From Apostichopus japonicus (lineage: Eukaryota > Echinodermata > Holothuroidea > Aspidochirotida > Stichopodidae), in assembly GCF_037975245.1 (NCBI RefSeq), contig NC_092570.1:1548501-1612500 (forward strand): 64,000 bases of DNA, written 5' to 3'. The position numbers and the translations under genes are program-made. Positions 42,579 to 54,780 of the stretch are shown here, one piece after another; position 1 is the stretch's first letter; the number at the start of each line of letters is the position of its first letter. Below the pieces are notes generated by a model, which made no database searches, had not been told where the DNA came from, and saw nothing but the letters and a program-made list of their open reading frames with translations.

Positions 42579-42603
42579 TATATATATATATATATATATA
42601 TAT
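42579..42603. repeat. (TA)n microsatellite
   Basis: Pure TA, about 25 bases, beside the hammerhead-like module. Confidence 0.95.
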
Positions 42604-45600
42604 GCTTGACCATATTAACAAAAGGGGCTTACATGCACAAAAGACAACTTATACAATAGAGCAATATACAATATATATCTATATATATACACACATGATG
42701 CATTAACATTATATCAATAATGTTGTGCATGCGCTCCAAATTCACGGTACACTGTGAATGTACATGTACGTGTACACCCCGTGCTTTCAGCAGAATGATC
42801 AACAACACAAAGATCTTGCGATTTGGGTTTCACATAAATTAATCTTACAATTGGAACCATTCTTTTATCTTGCGGGTTTCATTTTAAAACTATTGTTCTT
42901 TCTTCCCATGGCAACAATATAGTTGTACCACAAAAGGCATTAAGTTAGTTCCTCTGATGTCCAACATATCAACCACATCATGACAAAGAAAAATTGAAGG
43001 ATTTCTTAGTTTGAGTGATCAGTTAATTGCGACTTGTTTTGAACAATACCTGGTAATTTTGGAAATTGTTAGAAATGTACGAGTTGGACCCCAAAAGCTG
43101 CTTCAATTATAAGAAATAGTTGTAAATGTCATATACATGAAGAGCTTAGCAAATATTAATAAGACAGACAGATAGAGAGAAATATTTCATTTAAAACGAA
43201 ATTAATTAAGTGATTCATCGAGGTTAAAATTATGAAAGGTTTCTATGAGCATGTAACTCTGCCCCTTCAATTATTCTTGTTTTGTATCTCTGCATTTTTC
43301 GTTCATTCCTCTATTAATTTATTAAAAGATTCTTTGCAAAGTGACATTTACAAAAATCTTGACATTAATTGTTGGCATCTCTCAAGGGAAAATCCAGTTT
43401 CCATTTTTACCTCTTTCTTGTTGCAATTAATATAATTCTTTAATAGACTTTTACGAAAAATACCCGCTAGGGTGAACGTTCGGGAGGAGTTTTCCTGTTT
43501 CATGTAACTGAATAAGAGATGAAATAGGAACAAGGAAAAAAGAAAGACAGATGATATATCATTCAAAATTATTAAAATAATTAAAAATGTACAACTTTAG
43601 TCTCGGCATCAGAAACTTAAGTTATTGTGATATGTTCATTAAATATTAAAGGCAGAAAGTATTGGTGAGATGTAAAAATTGGGGCGAAATTGATTTATGC
43701 TACTACCAGCGGCATAATGGATTCTGTACAGGTCCTTCGCAAGTTAAGACTTTTAACTTTTTTTTTGCGTAAAGTTGGTTGTCAATTTCATAACGTTTTT
43801 ATGAAAACATATACCGAATGCGCAATCGGTCTCTAGGCAGCTACGTCATCGGTCGGATCATTATGACGACAACAGTTTATGCGTCAATCCAGGACTGTTC
43901 CCATTAATTGGATAATTGTTTTCAGCATCAAGTTGGATACGAACCCTATTTGCCAAGTCAATAATCTGTTAGGGAAATTGTGTATAATTTTACCATATCA
44001 AATGTTAAGAATTATAATAAAGGATAAACAGCATCAACGTCGTATTTTGTCTACTAAAAGAATGAAAGTATAACTCTGTAACAAAAATCTGGCTTTCTAT
44101 TGATTATTAAAATGCAATTAAAAACGTTTTTTCCCCTCTGCATGTCAATAAAGATAGAATAGATACAACACCTTGGGCTTTGACATAAACGATTAAATAC
44201 CATGCTGGTAATTACTGGAAAGATTTTAATCCTGTAGATAAATAAATAAGTAAGGATAAATAAAGAAACGATAATATTCTTTACGGATTTAAAAAAAAAA
44301 TGGCTACGTCATCGTCTGATCATATAAAATATAACACAACGCTGGAATAATAGTTGAGACAAAAATGATATGTTTTTCTTTGAAAATTTATCATTTTTTT
44401 GTGGTAGTTTCAGTGTCTTTGATTGATGACGTCATATATTGCTATATATATCGTCTAGTTTCAATTAAAATATAACTTCATAAATTTGATAATTTTTACA
44501 TAATTTTTAAACCAGCAAAGAATACCGGGAGCGGATTCGGTAGCCTACAGGCTCAATTTACCTAAAATGTTGCTGTCACTAAAACTTTAGATGCAAATAT
44601 CATTTTGGTCAAAAAGCTAGGTTAATTTTTACCCGACGTTTTCTTGTATGCACCACTACCGAGCTAAGTCGCCTCGGTCCTAGAAAATCCCGCATCCGCA
44701 ATATGTATACTCCTCGTTGAAAATGGTCCCACTAAGGAAATTAATATGTGTAGCAGAACGCTTGAAATTCCACTAAAACAAATGGAAAAAGTTATCATTA
44801 ACTCAACATTTACTGGTCATACCAACACTTTAACACACCTTAAATATAGGAGAATATAGTTTCATGACCAAAAGAAATCTAAATATCAAGGTATATACTA
44901 TAACATTATTGTACCTTATATAATAAGACTACTTAATAGGTATACTAAAATATATGTTTCATTGGTTAATCGGCTGAGTCGCATTAAAGCCCCCCCCCCC
45001 CATGCAGTGGGGTGTGTGCGTGCCCGAGGGGGGAGGGTGGCGTGAGGAACCAATCTGTATTTTCTACACTTGTGGCCCTTCATAAATGAACCAAATCAAC
45101 TCAACTGATTATAAGATTTTGAAAATACACTAAGGAAAAAGAAGACCATTCGAATCTAAATGAAAACGATAAATATGATATTTCTATTCATTGGAACAGT
45201 TAAATATTAAAAAAAAAATATGTCAACATTTAACCTCAAATAACACCGGATGCAAAAAAGTGATTTTTTTTTTAAAAGTTGATTGATCATTCATAAAGTG
45301 AAGGTATACGGAAAATGTGTATGCGGACGAGTTTATATCATACCGTTAAGATCAAACACGGTGTGTAAACTGAATTGCGCTCTCAAATATCCTGAATTTG
45401 GCGGTTATTAATTTCCGGTAAAGCCTTAGAGAATTATGTGCAAAAAAGATAGGATTTGAAGGAAAACAGTGAAAATATTTGTTCTAAAGTAGTTTTTGAT
45501 TATCGGAAAGATACTTAGCTGGAAGGTTATTCGGCAATCAAAAGAACTGGAAAGTTATATAGTCTGACCCATATTCGCATGATTTTAATTTAGTTAGCTT

Positions 45601-45837
45601 TATTGTTTTATCGTTTGTGCGACTTTAAGTAATGTCATGCTAGTTTCTTTATTAAGATAATATAAGTACGTGAGCAAACTGCTTGATGGAAGGTCATATT
45701 ATTTTGCAGTTTTTTTTTTGTCGAAATGATTTAAATGAATTTATACTACCATAGACTTGGACTGGAAAAGGAGATATAATATCAGAGGAGGAGGATACAA
45801 AGTAAAGTAGGGATGGAAAATAAAATAAATCTTTGTA

Positions 45838-46328
45838 CCAAAATACAAAACAGGCTCGAACTAAAATACAGAATAGACTCGGATGAGAATAAAAAGATAT
45901 TTGTCAATACTATAAGGCAAAATAGACTCGGAAAAGAATACAAAATAAAACAAAACTGTTAGCAAACTGCTTATCCACTAACGAGCCTGTGTAAGAGAAT
46001 GTGTAAAAGTAAGAAAGTCTGACGTTTTGATCCTAGCAGGATCTTCTCCAGAGGCTGAATGACAATACAGCCTCTGAAGAAGATCCTGCTAGGATCAAAA
46101 CGTCAGGCCCACTTACTTTTACACAATAATACAAACTAGCAGAATTGGACCAGAACATAAAATAGATTTGTACTAAAAAACACAAAATAGACTCGTACTA
46201 GAATAAAAATTAAGACGTGGACTAGAATACAAAATAAGACTTGGACAAGAATACAAAATAGACTTGGACTAGAATACAAAATAGAACTTGGACTAAACTA
46301 AAGTGACTCAGACTAAACTACAGAGTGA
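45838..46328 (+). repeat. Degenerate minisatellite, unit about 24 bases, interrupted by a palindrome
   Basis: Units resemble ACTAGAATACAAAATAGACT followed by TGG or CGG. They are recognisable from 45838 to about 45955 and again from about 46125 to 46328. The gap is the palindromic element at 46001-46124 with its flank, so the insertion split an existing array or the array grew around it. Confidence 0.75.
46001..46124. mobile_element. Palindromic element with 57-base arms carrying hammerhead-like modules
   Basis: Left arm 46001-46057 and right arm 46068-46124 are inverted copies differing at about five positions, with a 10-base spacer AATGACAATA. The right arm holds GCCT (46070), CTGAAGA (46074), a stem II AGATCCTGCTAGGATC, AAAAC, GTC and AGGC: stem I GCCT/AGGC closes a hammerhead-like layout with almost no stem III and one core change (GAAA to AAAA). 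The left arm carries the mirror copy with CTGGAGA. It resembles head-to-head termini of a Penelope-like or retrozyme-type element; no protein is present. Confidence 0.55.
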
Positions 46329-46934
46329 ATCGCTGTACATATTGTCATAAATAACACGGAATATGGACCTGACATACGCCGCGCCAAAACCTGCCAGTTC
46401 AGTACACAGTACACATATAGTAAACACTCCCGAAACGTGTTACAAATTCTGTTGGTGTTTGCGTTCTTTAAAAAGGAACAAATTCTTTAATAATAATAGT
46501 TGCATCCTGATGAAATGAAAACACATTGAAAGTGTCTAAGTGGATCGATATATCAAACCGGGTTTTTTAAGTGTTGCCAACTCTTTAATGGACCATCTTT
46601 TCTTTGAATTTTTTTCGGAAAGGAAAAGGGCAAGAAATATCATCATTATTTTTTAAGCATCAAATGAGATTGATGTCTTCCCGTCGAGTAAATTCCACCA
46701 GGTTAACTAATCATCCGCGAATTAGTAATAAGTTTTAAATGTTATCGTTTCTATGGCAATTATAGTATATGACTATGATAAAAAGTTATTCACGCTTATT
46801 TAAGAAAAATCAAACGTTTTCAGTAATTATGGAAAGCTAAATGTGAAAATATGTAAAATATTTTGAAAAACGAAAGATAAGAGAGACATAAAAGAAGGAA
46901 AATGAATAACGATATTATTATTCTTGTAAATATT

Positions 46935-47055
46935 TTAAAGTTAGTCTGGTAAGGTGGAGCTATGTATCAACATAGTTATGTATAGTATAGGCAACATAAA
47001 ATCAAGGACTATACTAACTATGTTTGATTTAGACTTGCTCCATCGTTCCCATTGT
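46935..47055. mobile_element. Imperfect foldback (MITE-like) inverted repeat
   Basis: AACATAGTT (46969) pairs with AACTATGTT (47016), and pairing continues imperfectly inward through TATAGTAT/ACTATA and outward to GGAGC/GCTCC. No target-site duplication is clear, so this could be a small non-autonomous element or a chance AT-rich foldback. Confidence 0.35.
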
Positions 47056-47594
47056 TACGTGTAAATTGAACGTCATGGTACGGATCTTTCGTGGTTGAAA
47101 ATAATGAAAAACCAAACTCGTTTGCCATGTTATTTAAGGAGGAGGGATGGGCTGGGATGGGGGGGGGGCGTGGTCTCAATCGTAAGCATTAACGATATGG
47201 TTTATACCTCATTTATTATTTAATGTTATGAGTGAATAGTTCAATTCCAAGACAATATACATCACGTCATGTTTTCCACAATGACATCAACATATTGCAC
47301 CCCAGACTCATAGTGTGATACAAAGGCCCGTATGGGTGCAATGTTCCGATTACTAGTACAAAAGCATGGTACGAACATAAGCACGAGTACCCAAGATGTA
47401 CTCGAGAACCTGACGAGTACAAAAGCTAGTAAAAAGTCTATAATGTCTGCTTTCGTTGTATCTGGTCCTGAGAGTGGAAGGAAAGGGGGGGGGGGGTTGG
47501 TGGATGTTATATTTCTGAATATCGATCTGCTAATAAACTGTATGGTTAGATTAATATCTATAAATATTCTCTTTTCTGATTTTCTTTTTTACAG

Positions 47595-47714
47595 AAAGTC
47601 GTTTCACGAGCATGGAGTCCTCTTGTTGGCCAAACTGGTATTGCTTTTGGTAAAAGGACAGACGGCCTTGACAGAGCAAGAACACAGACAGACCAACGCG
47701 CCAAAAAAACTCGA
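47595..47714 (+). CDS. Amidated neuropeptide precursor, exon 2: peptide 1 (…GQTGIAF-amide)
   Basis: Internal exon of 40 codons, phase 0 at both ends, so it joins exon 1 and exon 3 without breaking frame. The acceptor is strong: a long pyrimidine tract ends in TTTTTTACAG at 47594. The frame reads KVVSR, then AWSPLVGQTGIAF, then GKR. Gly is the amide donor and Lys-Arg the convertase site, so the predicted peptide is AWSPLVGQTGIAF-amide if cut after VVSR, or an N-extended form if cut at the Lys-Lys formed with exon 1. The terminal TGIAF fits the L-type SALMFamide pattern [ST]-x-[LI]-x-F. The rest (TDGLDRARTQTDQRAKKTR) is a basic linker with possible cleavage sites before peptide 2. The donor at 47715 (CGA|GTACGA) is weaker than consensus but is the only GT that keeps phase 0 before the frame becomes implausible. 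A longer open frame overlaps in another register and is treated as chance. Confidence 0.78.
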
Positions 47715-50700
47715 GTACGAAACCACTTTATTTGTTTCCTTCTGCTTTTACCACAAAAAAAAAACGTGTCCATGTTTCAACTAAACAAAACAGCATAGTC
47801 AATTGATTGAGGAAACAAGAGTCTCTTTTTAGCTTTCACGAAGCACTGCACTATATAAAACATAGTGACAGTGTACACCAATGACAGAAATTTGACAAAA
47901 TATATTATTGATTGAAAACAGAGAACGATAGACGGCATTCATGCATGTACCAATACTGATTTTCTGAGTTCGTTGCATCGTTTCACTTTCCAGAAATCCT
48001 GTGGGGTTCACTAACTGATCTTAAATTTACATAGAAAGTCTGAATATGTTTTACCCATGGGCGTAGACAATTATAAACGACCAGGTACTGTTTTCATTTC
48101 TATGATATTATCTTATTCAGCTTAGTAGTGGTGTGAGGAAGCTTGTTACATTATCGTTTTTACGTTAAGCACATGGGAGGGGGGGGGGTGACTTAACAAA
48201 GTTCTGATAAATCCTAATAAGTCCTGAGTAGATACTACAGCAGACATTCGTGCAACAGTGTGTAAAATACATTGCATTCTGTTATGAACAGCCATGTCAA
48301 ATACAAATGATAAAATAACCCTTAACGCACTTTCGCGTTTTTACGATATTATTTACGCTATATGCGTTTTCACTACCTAATTGCTTAACATTTGCGTATG
48401 CATTACCTTCTGATTGGACTAATATATACCTATATAACATGCAGCTTAATCAAATTCCTTCATTGATGTGACTGTTAGAAGCGTTGTGAGCTATATGACG
48501 AGAACACCTTGAAAATCACCATGTAAACAAATTTTTAGCTAAATATTGAAAAGCTCATTGCTAAATATTACGACAGCAAAAATAAAATCAATGTACATTT
48601 ACACACTTCTTGATATGATAGGAAATTAAAATGATAAAATTAAAAATAAGGAAAACAGTTTTTGAAATAACGTCACAGCGAGACGAGACAGCGCTAAGTT
48701 ATGATCAATTTCCTTCACTCCAGTGAATAAGTTGCAGGTGTATGACGTCAGACCGATACAAATATTGATTTGATATTTATAAGACGTGAAATTGATGTTA
48801 AATTGTGAAAAGAGATATATTTGGAATATATAGCATAGATTTTTTTGTTCCTGTTTGGGTTTTGAATTTAACCGACGTATTTAGATTGTTCTAATATTTA
48901 TTTACTTTAATCAACAAAAACGTAATGGTAATAACATTGATACTAATAATAAATTGATGTATATTATAAAATCATATTATCGAAGAAAGCTATATGACAT
49001 TTTGTCAAAATTTGTCAAAACATAATTACATTCAACCGATACACACACATACATTCACATACAAACAAATGTAGCAACTGTAAGTTAGCAACGCTGTTGT
49101 TCTTCACAAAGACTTTCGGTAAAAAAAAAACGTTCTTTTGTTATTAACATTAATTCATGTTTGAGTATATTGTATTTCAATTACACTACTGTTAATCCAA
49201 TGTAATTTGACTGTCGCTTTGTCCCAGAGCAGCGGTCCGTTAACTTTTAAGGTACACGACCCAGGATTTCCATGACCACTGTGCCAAGACCCACCCTCCC
49301 CCACCCCACCCCACTTCTCAGACTCGATGCTCAGAATGGGCGTAGAGCTACGGCTTGGACTATGAACATGATGTTATAAACAATAGCTCAATTCACTCTG
49401 CGCTGGCAAAGCCCCGAAAACCATGCATAAACTTTCTAACGTCTGGAAAAAATCCCGAAACCCTTAAAAAAAAAATCGTAACCCATTTGTTGGTCCCACT
49501 CAATAACTTTCGGACCGTCGGTCTATGGAACATGGATTTTCAAAATGACCATCTAAAAATGTATAAATTTATAGGAACACATACAAAATATTGAAGAAAT
49601 ATGAACTCCGGACATGCGCATTTATGTGTCAGGTATACTTTTTGCGATAGATAACTTGTAACATTGACGTCATTATGTTAAGGGAGGGGGAGGGGAGCGG
49701 TGTACCTTTTTTATTCGCGATTTGTGTTACTCCTTCCACGTATTTATTCTATAATATTGATCAAAAAAGGATGTTTATGTATAAAAGTTTTGCATACTCG
49801 TTGATTACATTGTGATAAAATCATTACATATCGATGTAAACAATTCAGACACAGCTCTGCAGTTTGTCATTTTAAGGACGGAGGCCAATGCCGAGGGGAT
49901 TGTGTGTGTGTGTGGGGGGGGGGGGGTTGTGGGTGGCCATCATTCTTATACCTCGTAATGCTTCAAATCATTGTGTAACATTAGCTAAACACTTGTAAGT
50001 GTTATAACTTTGTTTCAATCACAATTTAGTTATTTCAAATCACGTGTTGAGACACTTGTGTATTTTTGTCAAAATGATAAAAAAAAATATATAAAAAATT
50101 CACCTTTTTTATGATCAAATTTGGGTCGTCTGTAGATATTGCTTTATATCCCATGGGGAGAAAGACCGGCTAGAAAATAATATGTTGTGCCGGTATGGTC
50201 ATATACACTGTATATCCTTAGGGACATATTGAAAACGTGATGTTCAAAGGAACGTATATAGGTGCGTGAATACGTTTACTAATCGCTTTGTGTTTGCATG
50301 ATGCCACGCGCCATTCTCACGAACACGTGTTATCATGTAACCCCCTAGTTGACCGTACTGTCTCGGTATGCATGCACTTGAATTCAACAGACATATTTGA
50401 AAATATTCTGGTCAATTTATTTACCCATTTTCTTGATTTTATTTGTCATCTTTCTTTGATCTACGACCAGTTTTTGTTTCTTCACTAAAATGGACATGTA
50501 ATGAGGTTAAACAATCGTTAAACACAACAACGTCTCGCTTACTAAAATCGGTCAAAATGCTTTTAAGTCGAACCCGGGCAGTCATTAAACCTAATGGGGT
50601 GAGGGGGTGGGGGGGGGCTCGTGTTTCAGTAAGGTTCTCAGGTGCGAGTTCTATGATAGCCGGAAATTCCTCGCAATATCCTTATCACCAGTTTTTTTTT

Positions 50701-50855
50701 TCATGCTGAACCTTGAGTCACATCTTTTGCTTCATAATTGTTTATTTATTGATTAATTATTTTAATAATTCATAACTAATAATAAATTCAATTTTATTGA
50801 TCGATTCCTATTTCCTCCTACTCTTTTCATGTTTTTCTTACTCTTCTTTTGCTAG
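47715..50855 (+). other. Intron 2 of the neuropeptide gene (3.1 kb)
   Basis: Phase-0 intron between peptide 1 and peptide 2. It is AT-rich and holds G runs near 48180, 49914 and 50601, two TGACGTCA octamers (48743, 49665) and no recognisable coding sequence. The 3' end has a pronounced pyrimidine tract over about 35 bases. Confidence 0.7.
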
Positions 50856-51059
50856 TCACGATCGATGTTCGGAAATACCGCCTTGCCCTTTGGGAAACGC
50901 GCCGGATACATTAACCATGCTCAAGAAATTTGGGATTTACAGGACGCCGCCAACAACTTGGACACTTTTGAAGAGGTCCCCGTAAAGAAAAGGATGGGCT
51001 TCACGGGCAATACCGGTATACTGCTCGGCAAAAGAAATGCAGATGATACACAAGAATAA
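50856..51059 (+). CDS. Amidated neuropeptide precursor, exon 3: peptides 2 and 3 (…GNTALPF-amide, …GNTGILL-amide) and stop
   Basis: Terminal exon, 67 codons plus TAA, entered in phase 0 after a strong acceptor (long pyrimidine tract, TTTTGCTAG at 50855). It reads SR, then SMFGNTALPF-GKR, an acidic spacer of 29 residues (AGYINHAQEIWDLQDAANNL followed by DTFEEVPV and a basic KKR site), MGFTGNTGILL-GKR, and a short acidic tail NADDTQE. Both Gly-Lys-Arg tracts predict C-terminal amidation. The two peptides are internal paralogues: F-(T)-G-N-T-[AG]-[LI]-x-[FL]. TALPF matches the L-type SALMFamide consensus well, TGILL less well because the final Phe is Leu. The acidic spacer between dibasic sites is typical of invertebrate prohormones. 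The joined three-exon product is 176 residues. An alternative is an unrelated amidated family sharing a G-x-T-G/A-L/I core, for example a kisspeptin-like precursor; I consider that less likely because the conserved RF/PF-type long peptide with cysteines is absent. Confidence 0.87.
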   Translation, partial: SRSMFGNTALPFGKRAGYINHAQEIWDLQDAANNLDTFEEVPVKKRMGFTGNTGILLGKRNADDTQE

Positions 51060-51223
51060 AAGAATTAAAAAAAATCATAAATGTATAATTTACTCTGGAG
51101 ATCAGAGGTATACGATAACCCAAAATGAATGAAGAAGATCGCCGGCTGGAGTAGCATATTTTAAACTAACTGCCCCCTTTATTCTAAAAGTAAATCTAAT
51201 CAAAAAATCATGATAATAATGAA

Positions 51224-51229
51224 AATAAA
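51224..51229 (+). terminator. Candidate polyadenylation signal of the neuropeptide gene
   Basis: AATAAA lies 165 bases after the stop codon, in an AT-rich 3' flank. A second AATAAA at 51055-51060 overlaps the stop codon and is too close to be useful. In DNA this AT-rich the hexamer occurs often by chance, so transcript ends are needed to confirm it. Confidence 0.35.
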
Positions 51230-53665
51230 TAATGATAAAACCAGAATCAAGCAACACAAATCAAATATGTTGATCGATATATACCAACTTATATAGTTAA
51301 AGATTTTTTTTTTCCGAGAATCATTTTCTTTGTCAGTGGGTCCCCTATATGTTTTCAATACTTTTGACGAATATCAAATACCATTTTTTAACCCTTCAGT
51401 GGATATTAAATCATCAATTCACAACAAATTTGTGATTCCTTTTCCTGTATACTGACTTGGTCCTACTTTTAAAATCCTACAAATCTCCTCCAATTTCAAC
51501 CCTTTCTTTCTCTCCCTCATTTTTTTCTCCATCTCTCTTAAATATGTATTTCTTTCAAATTTTGCTCAAATCCATTTTTCTGATACTTGTAAATATAGAA
51601 GAAAAAACAAAATCGTAAGTGACATGAAGATTTTTTTGCCTGTCTGTGTAGCTAAGAGCCTTAAAAGTATTGGTTATTCAAAGTTTATAATGGATTCTTA
51701 TCTAAAAACAAAAAACCTTTCTTTCTTTGTTAATTTCACGACAATATATCCACTTTGGCTAAATGGCCTTCGTGGGCATCCTTACTTACCCGAGCGTAAA
51801 TGACCAACGGCAAATGAATGCAGCGCGTTTAATATATATTTTGTAGGCATTCAGTTGAAAACGTGAGATTGTAACAAAAACAATATCGAAGGAAGAACCT
51901 AATGCAAGCTATTATTGAATTTTTGTTTTTTCTTTGCAAGAGTGTCATGGATTCGCAAAAAAAGGAACTTCTCGACTCAGCAAAATAGGCTTCTTACGAT
52001 GATACAAATCAAGGTTTTAAAACCATGTATGTGTGAAATGAATGAATAAATAAACAACGGTAACACTTAAAGCAACATTCATTGTTTCCATTACCTTAAC
52101 ACACAGAGTAAACTTCGTTTTTCTTTGATATTTATCTCGTCTCTTTATTATTCATTCATTTATTTATTAAATAAAAAAGTTAAGGATAAAATTTTCAACT
52201 AATTGCATGGCTCTATAGCTCAGATGTGTGGATTCAAAATGAAAGTGAAGACAAAACTGTATTTCTCGATCCTGTTTTGTTGGCATGAATATGAACGTCT
52301 GAAGGAAATAAAAGAAATTGATATCATATGTTATCTTAGAGAACTGCAGAATATTTTATTTTAATTGGATAATAACCCTGAATGCAACGTACTTGCAAAG
52401 AAAAATGCTCACTATATCAAGATCTCAAGAAAAAAAGAAGGTGTTTCGTAAACTGGAGATGAAATGAATAAGTATTAAATTCGATCAATGTTTTTAATTT
52501 CATTGGCAGACACTCGATTACTTTTGTATCCTGTGATTGACAAATGTTTTACAGAAAATATGTGCATAGCTTAGGACCATTATACTACCATGCTAAGAGC
52601 ATGCTTCTATGGAATGGTAGTGAGACAAGAGACCTTTTCTCCTACCGCCTACCTTTGTACCTGCTATGCCTCTCTCTCTGCTCAAAATTCTATTAAACTG
52701 AGACACAGATAATCATTCCTTTCTTTATCAAAAATTTCTAAGGAAAGAAGGTCAATAAAAGCCGAATGACCTGAAAATGTTTAGTGTTGGAAGGAAACAA
52801 TTCAAAAACTCTTAATAAAAGCAAACCCGAATACAAATAAACTATTTTTTGCGGCTACTTACGAAATAGGTTACACGCCACTTTGTATACAATTGGAGAA
52901 CATGCTTCCCCATGTATTTATAAGACTTGAAATACGCATGCGCATTTGAACTTCATGGAACAGCTCATCTATATATTAGTTAGTTAGTTATTGAGTTCTT
53001 ATTGTTTGAACAAAAATGAATAGAAAACCCTTGTCGTTTGCTCTGTTCGTTAGGCCTAGCTCGGAAGATAACCAGATGACGATTTGCATTCTGGGTTGCA
53101 CTTAATATTACCCTACACACAAATATTGTCAATTTCCAATTATATTTTCGTCTTCTGACTTATAGTCCGTATTATTACGACGCATATGAAGGTATATTTC
53201 AAGTAAAAAAAAAGCAAAAAAAAAAAAAAAAAGAGGAGAGGAGAGAGAAATATGTGAAATAGATTCGCGCTTTCTTTTCATTTAAGCTAATTAATTATAT
53301 GATTAAGAATTAATTTGTACAATGTGCAGATCTGTTATGCCCTTTAAGTAACTACAGATGAAAAAATACACCGCGTGTTGGTTCTGTTTCCTGGATCTTG
53401 TACAAGCACTTGATTTTCAAGAAAACATGAATATATTGAATAAAAACCAAAACTTGGTTTGTATTATTTCAATGTGTCTCGATATCTTTTAATTCAATTG
53501 TTTTTGTAACGTCTAATTTATCCCCCCCCCCCCCCACCCGCATCCCCGTCGGAAATGGTTAGTGTGGAGTTGGGGTGTATTTAAGCTTCAATAAACCACT
53601 CTATTGGTTAAAAGACAGCACTATCTAAAAATCGAATTACTGAATTAAAATTGAAAACCCATATC
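51230..53665. other. Non-coding 3' flank, nothing recognised
   Basis: AT-rich, with a short A-rich tract at 53203-53233, a C run at 53522-53535 and an imperfect hairpin around 52585-52621. No supported gene. Confidence 0.5.
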
Positions 53666-53754
53666 AACACACACACACACACATATATATATATATGTAT
53701 ATATATATAAATATATATATACAAATATATTTATATAGTTTGTATATATATATT
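53666..53754. repeat. (CA)n(TA)n compound microsatellite
   Basis: CA repeats pass into TA repeats that abut the 3' end of the minus-strand SINE at 53757, mirroring the arrangement at 1124-1215. Confidence 0.92.
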
Positions 53755-53756
53755 TA

Positions 53757-53895
53757 GAAATGAAAATCGTAATGAGTTGGAAAATCAAGAACAGTGAAAA
53801 AACTTTCAGCCTCCACCGGGATTCGAACCCGGGCCTTTCGCTCTGTATGCGGACACCCTACAACCACTAGGCTATGGACGCTGATTGTATGTCCA
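53757..53895 (-). mobile_element. tRNA-derived SINE with (TA)n tail, full head
   Basis: The minus-strand segment 53881-53809 is a 73-base tRNA-like head. It has A box TAGCCTAGTGG (53864-53874), B box GGTTCGAATCC (53819-53829), and an acceptor stem GCGTCCA/TGGAGGC pairing at six of seven positions. It is followed by a body of about 50 bases shared with the copy at 1044-1123 and then the TA tail. The preserved promoter boxes mean RNA polymerase III transcription is possible. The anticodon arm folds poorly, so this is an element and not a working tRNA gene. Confidence 0.8.
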
Positions 53896-53912
53896 AAGGT
53901 TCGAAACCGGTA

Positions 53913-53941
53913 AGGAAGGTCGTAATTCCACTGTAAGCGTT
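53913..53941 (+). repeat. Dispersed 30-base segment shared with 6636-6665
   Basis: AGGAAGGTCGTAATT(T)CCAC, A or T, GTA, A or G, GCGTT occurs here beside the TA-tailed SINE and at 6636 beside a TA array. It is probably a piece of the same or a companion repeat. Confidence 0.5.
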
Positions 53942-54671
53942 TGTCACCTGCATGTATCGAACAATACTAGTTCTGTTTTTGGTGACATATTTTGCCTTAA
54001 GCGACTGATTGTTTTTAATCACTAGGTTAATTCATTCTCTCAACATCGATGAATAAAAAAAATCATTTTGGGGCTTTTTTTTAACCCAGTCAGACTAATG
54101 TAAACCTCTCTAATTGTGTTATGGTACCTGTAACAAGGAAACACACCACAGTTTTATTCTCTACAATCCAGGATTTCAGGAGAAATTTGGCTTTAGCGGT
54201 ATACGTATGAAAGTAAATCATCAATGGAAAACTTTTTTGAAGGTTTTTATAAACAAATGTTGAACAAAAAGAGAGAACATATTGAAGGACATTTCTTCGT
54301 TATCTCTAATGTCATTTATACTCAATGTCATTGAGTCACACTATACAAAGACGTTATTATAACTAACTTACCGAATCTGCATTATCAATTTTCACCCATT
54401 CACATAAACATTAGATTAAGATAAAATGTTATTAAAAACTAGCTGTTAGACCCAATCAACAAGATGTGATTAATCTTTTATTGCTTCTTCGATCCCAAAC
54501 CTAATTAGAGCGAATCCAAGTGAATTTCTGGAAGACTTTATCTCAACTTTGTTTCCCTTCTTTTGATATATAAGTCCTTACAGAGTATTATTGAAAAAGT
54601 AGAACTGCCCTAGAATTCGAAAGAAATTAAAGCAGATTGCCATAAATTATATCTTATCCTCAGTAATACAA

Positions 54672-54681
54672 TTATATATAT

Positions 54682-54779
<98 letters not shown>

Positions 54780-54780
54780 T
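54672..54780. repeat. (TA)n microsatellite
   Basis: TA array of about 110 bases with AAATA and GTATA interruptions. Confidence 0.95.

Noticed and set aside
47332-47784. 150-codon open frame over neuropeptide exon 2
   Set aside because: It crosses the pyrimidine tract and acceptor, contains a G-run-derived glycine block, and overlaps the GKR-bearing frame that fits the neighbouring exons in phase.
53809-53881. Functional tRNA gene on the minus strand
   Set aside because: The acceptor stem and promoter boxes are good, but the anticodon stem is poor and the flanking body matches a second truncated copy at 1044, so it is a SINE.
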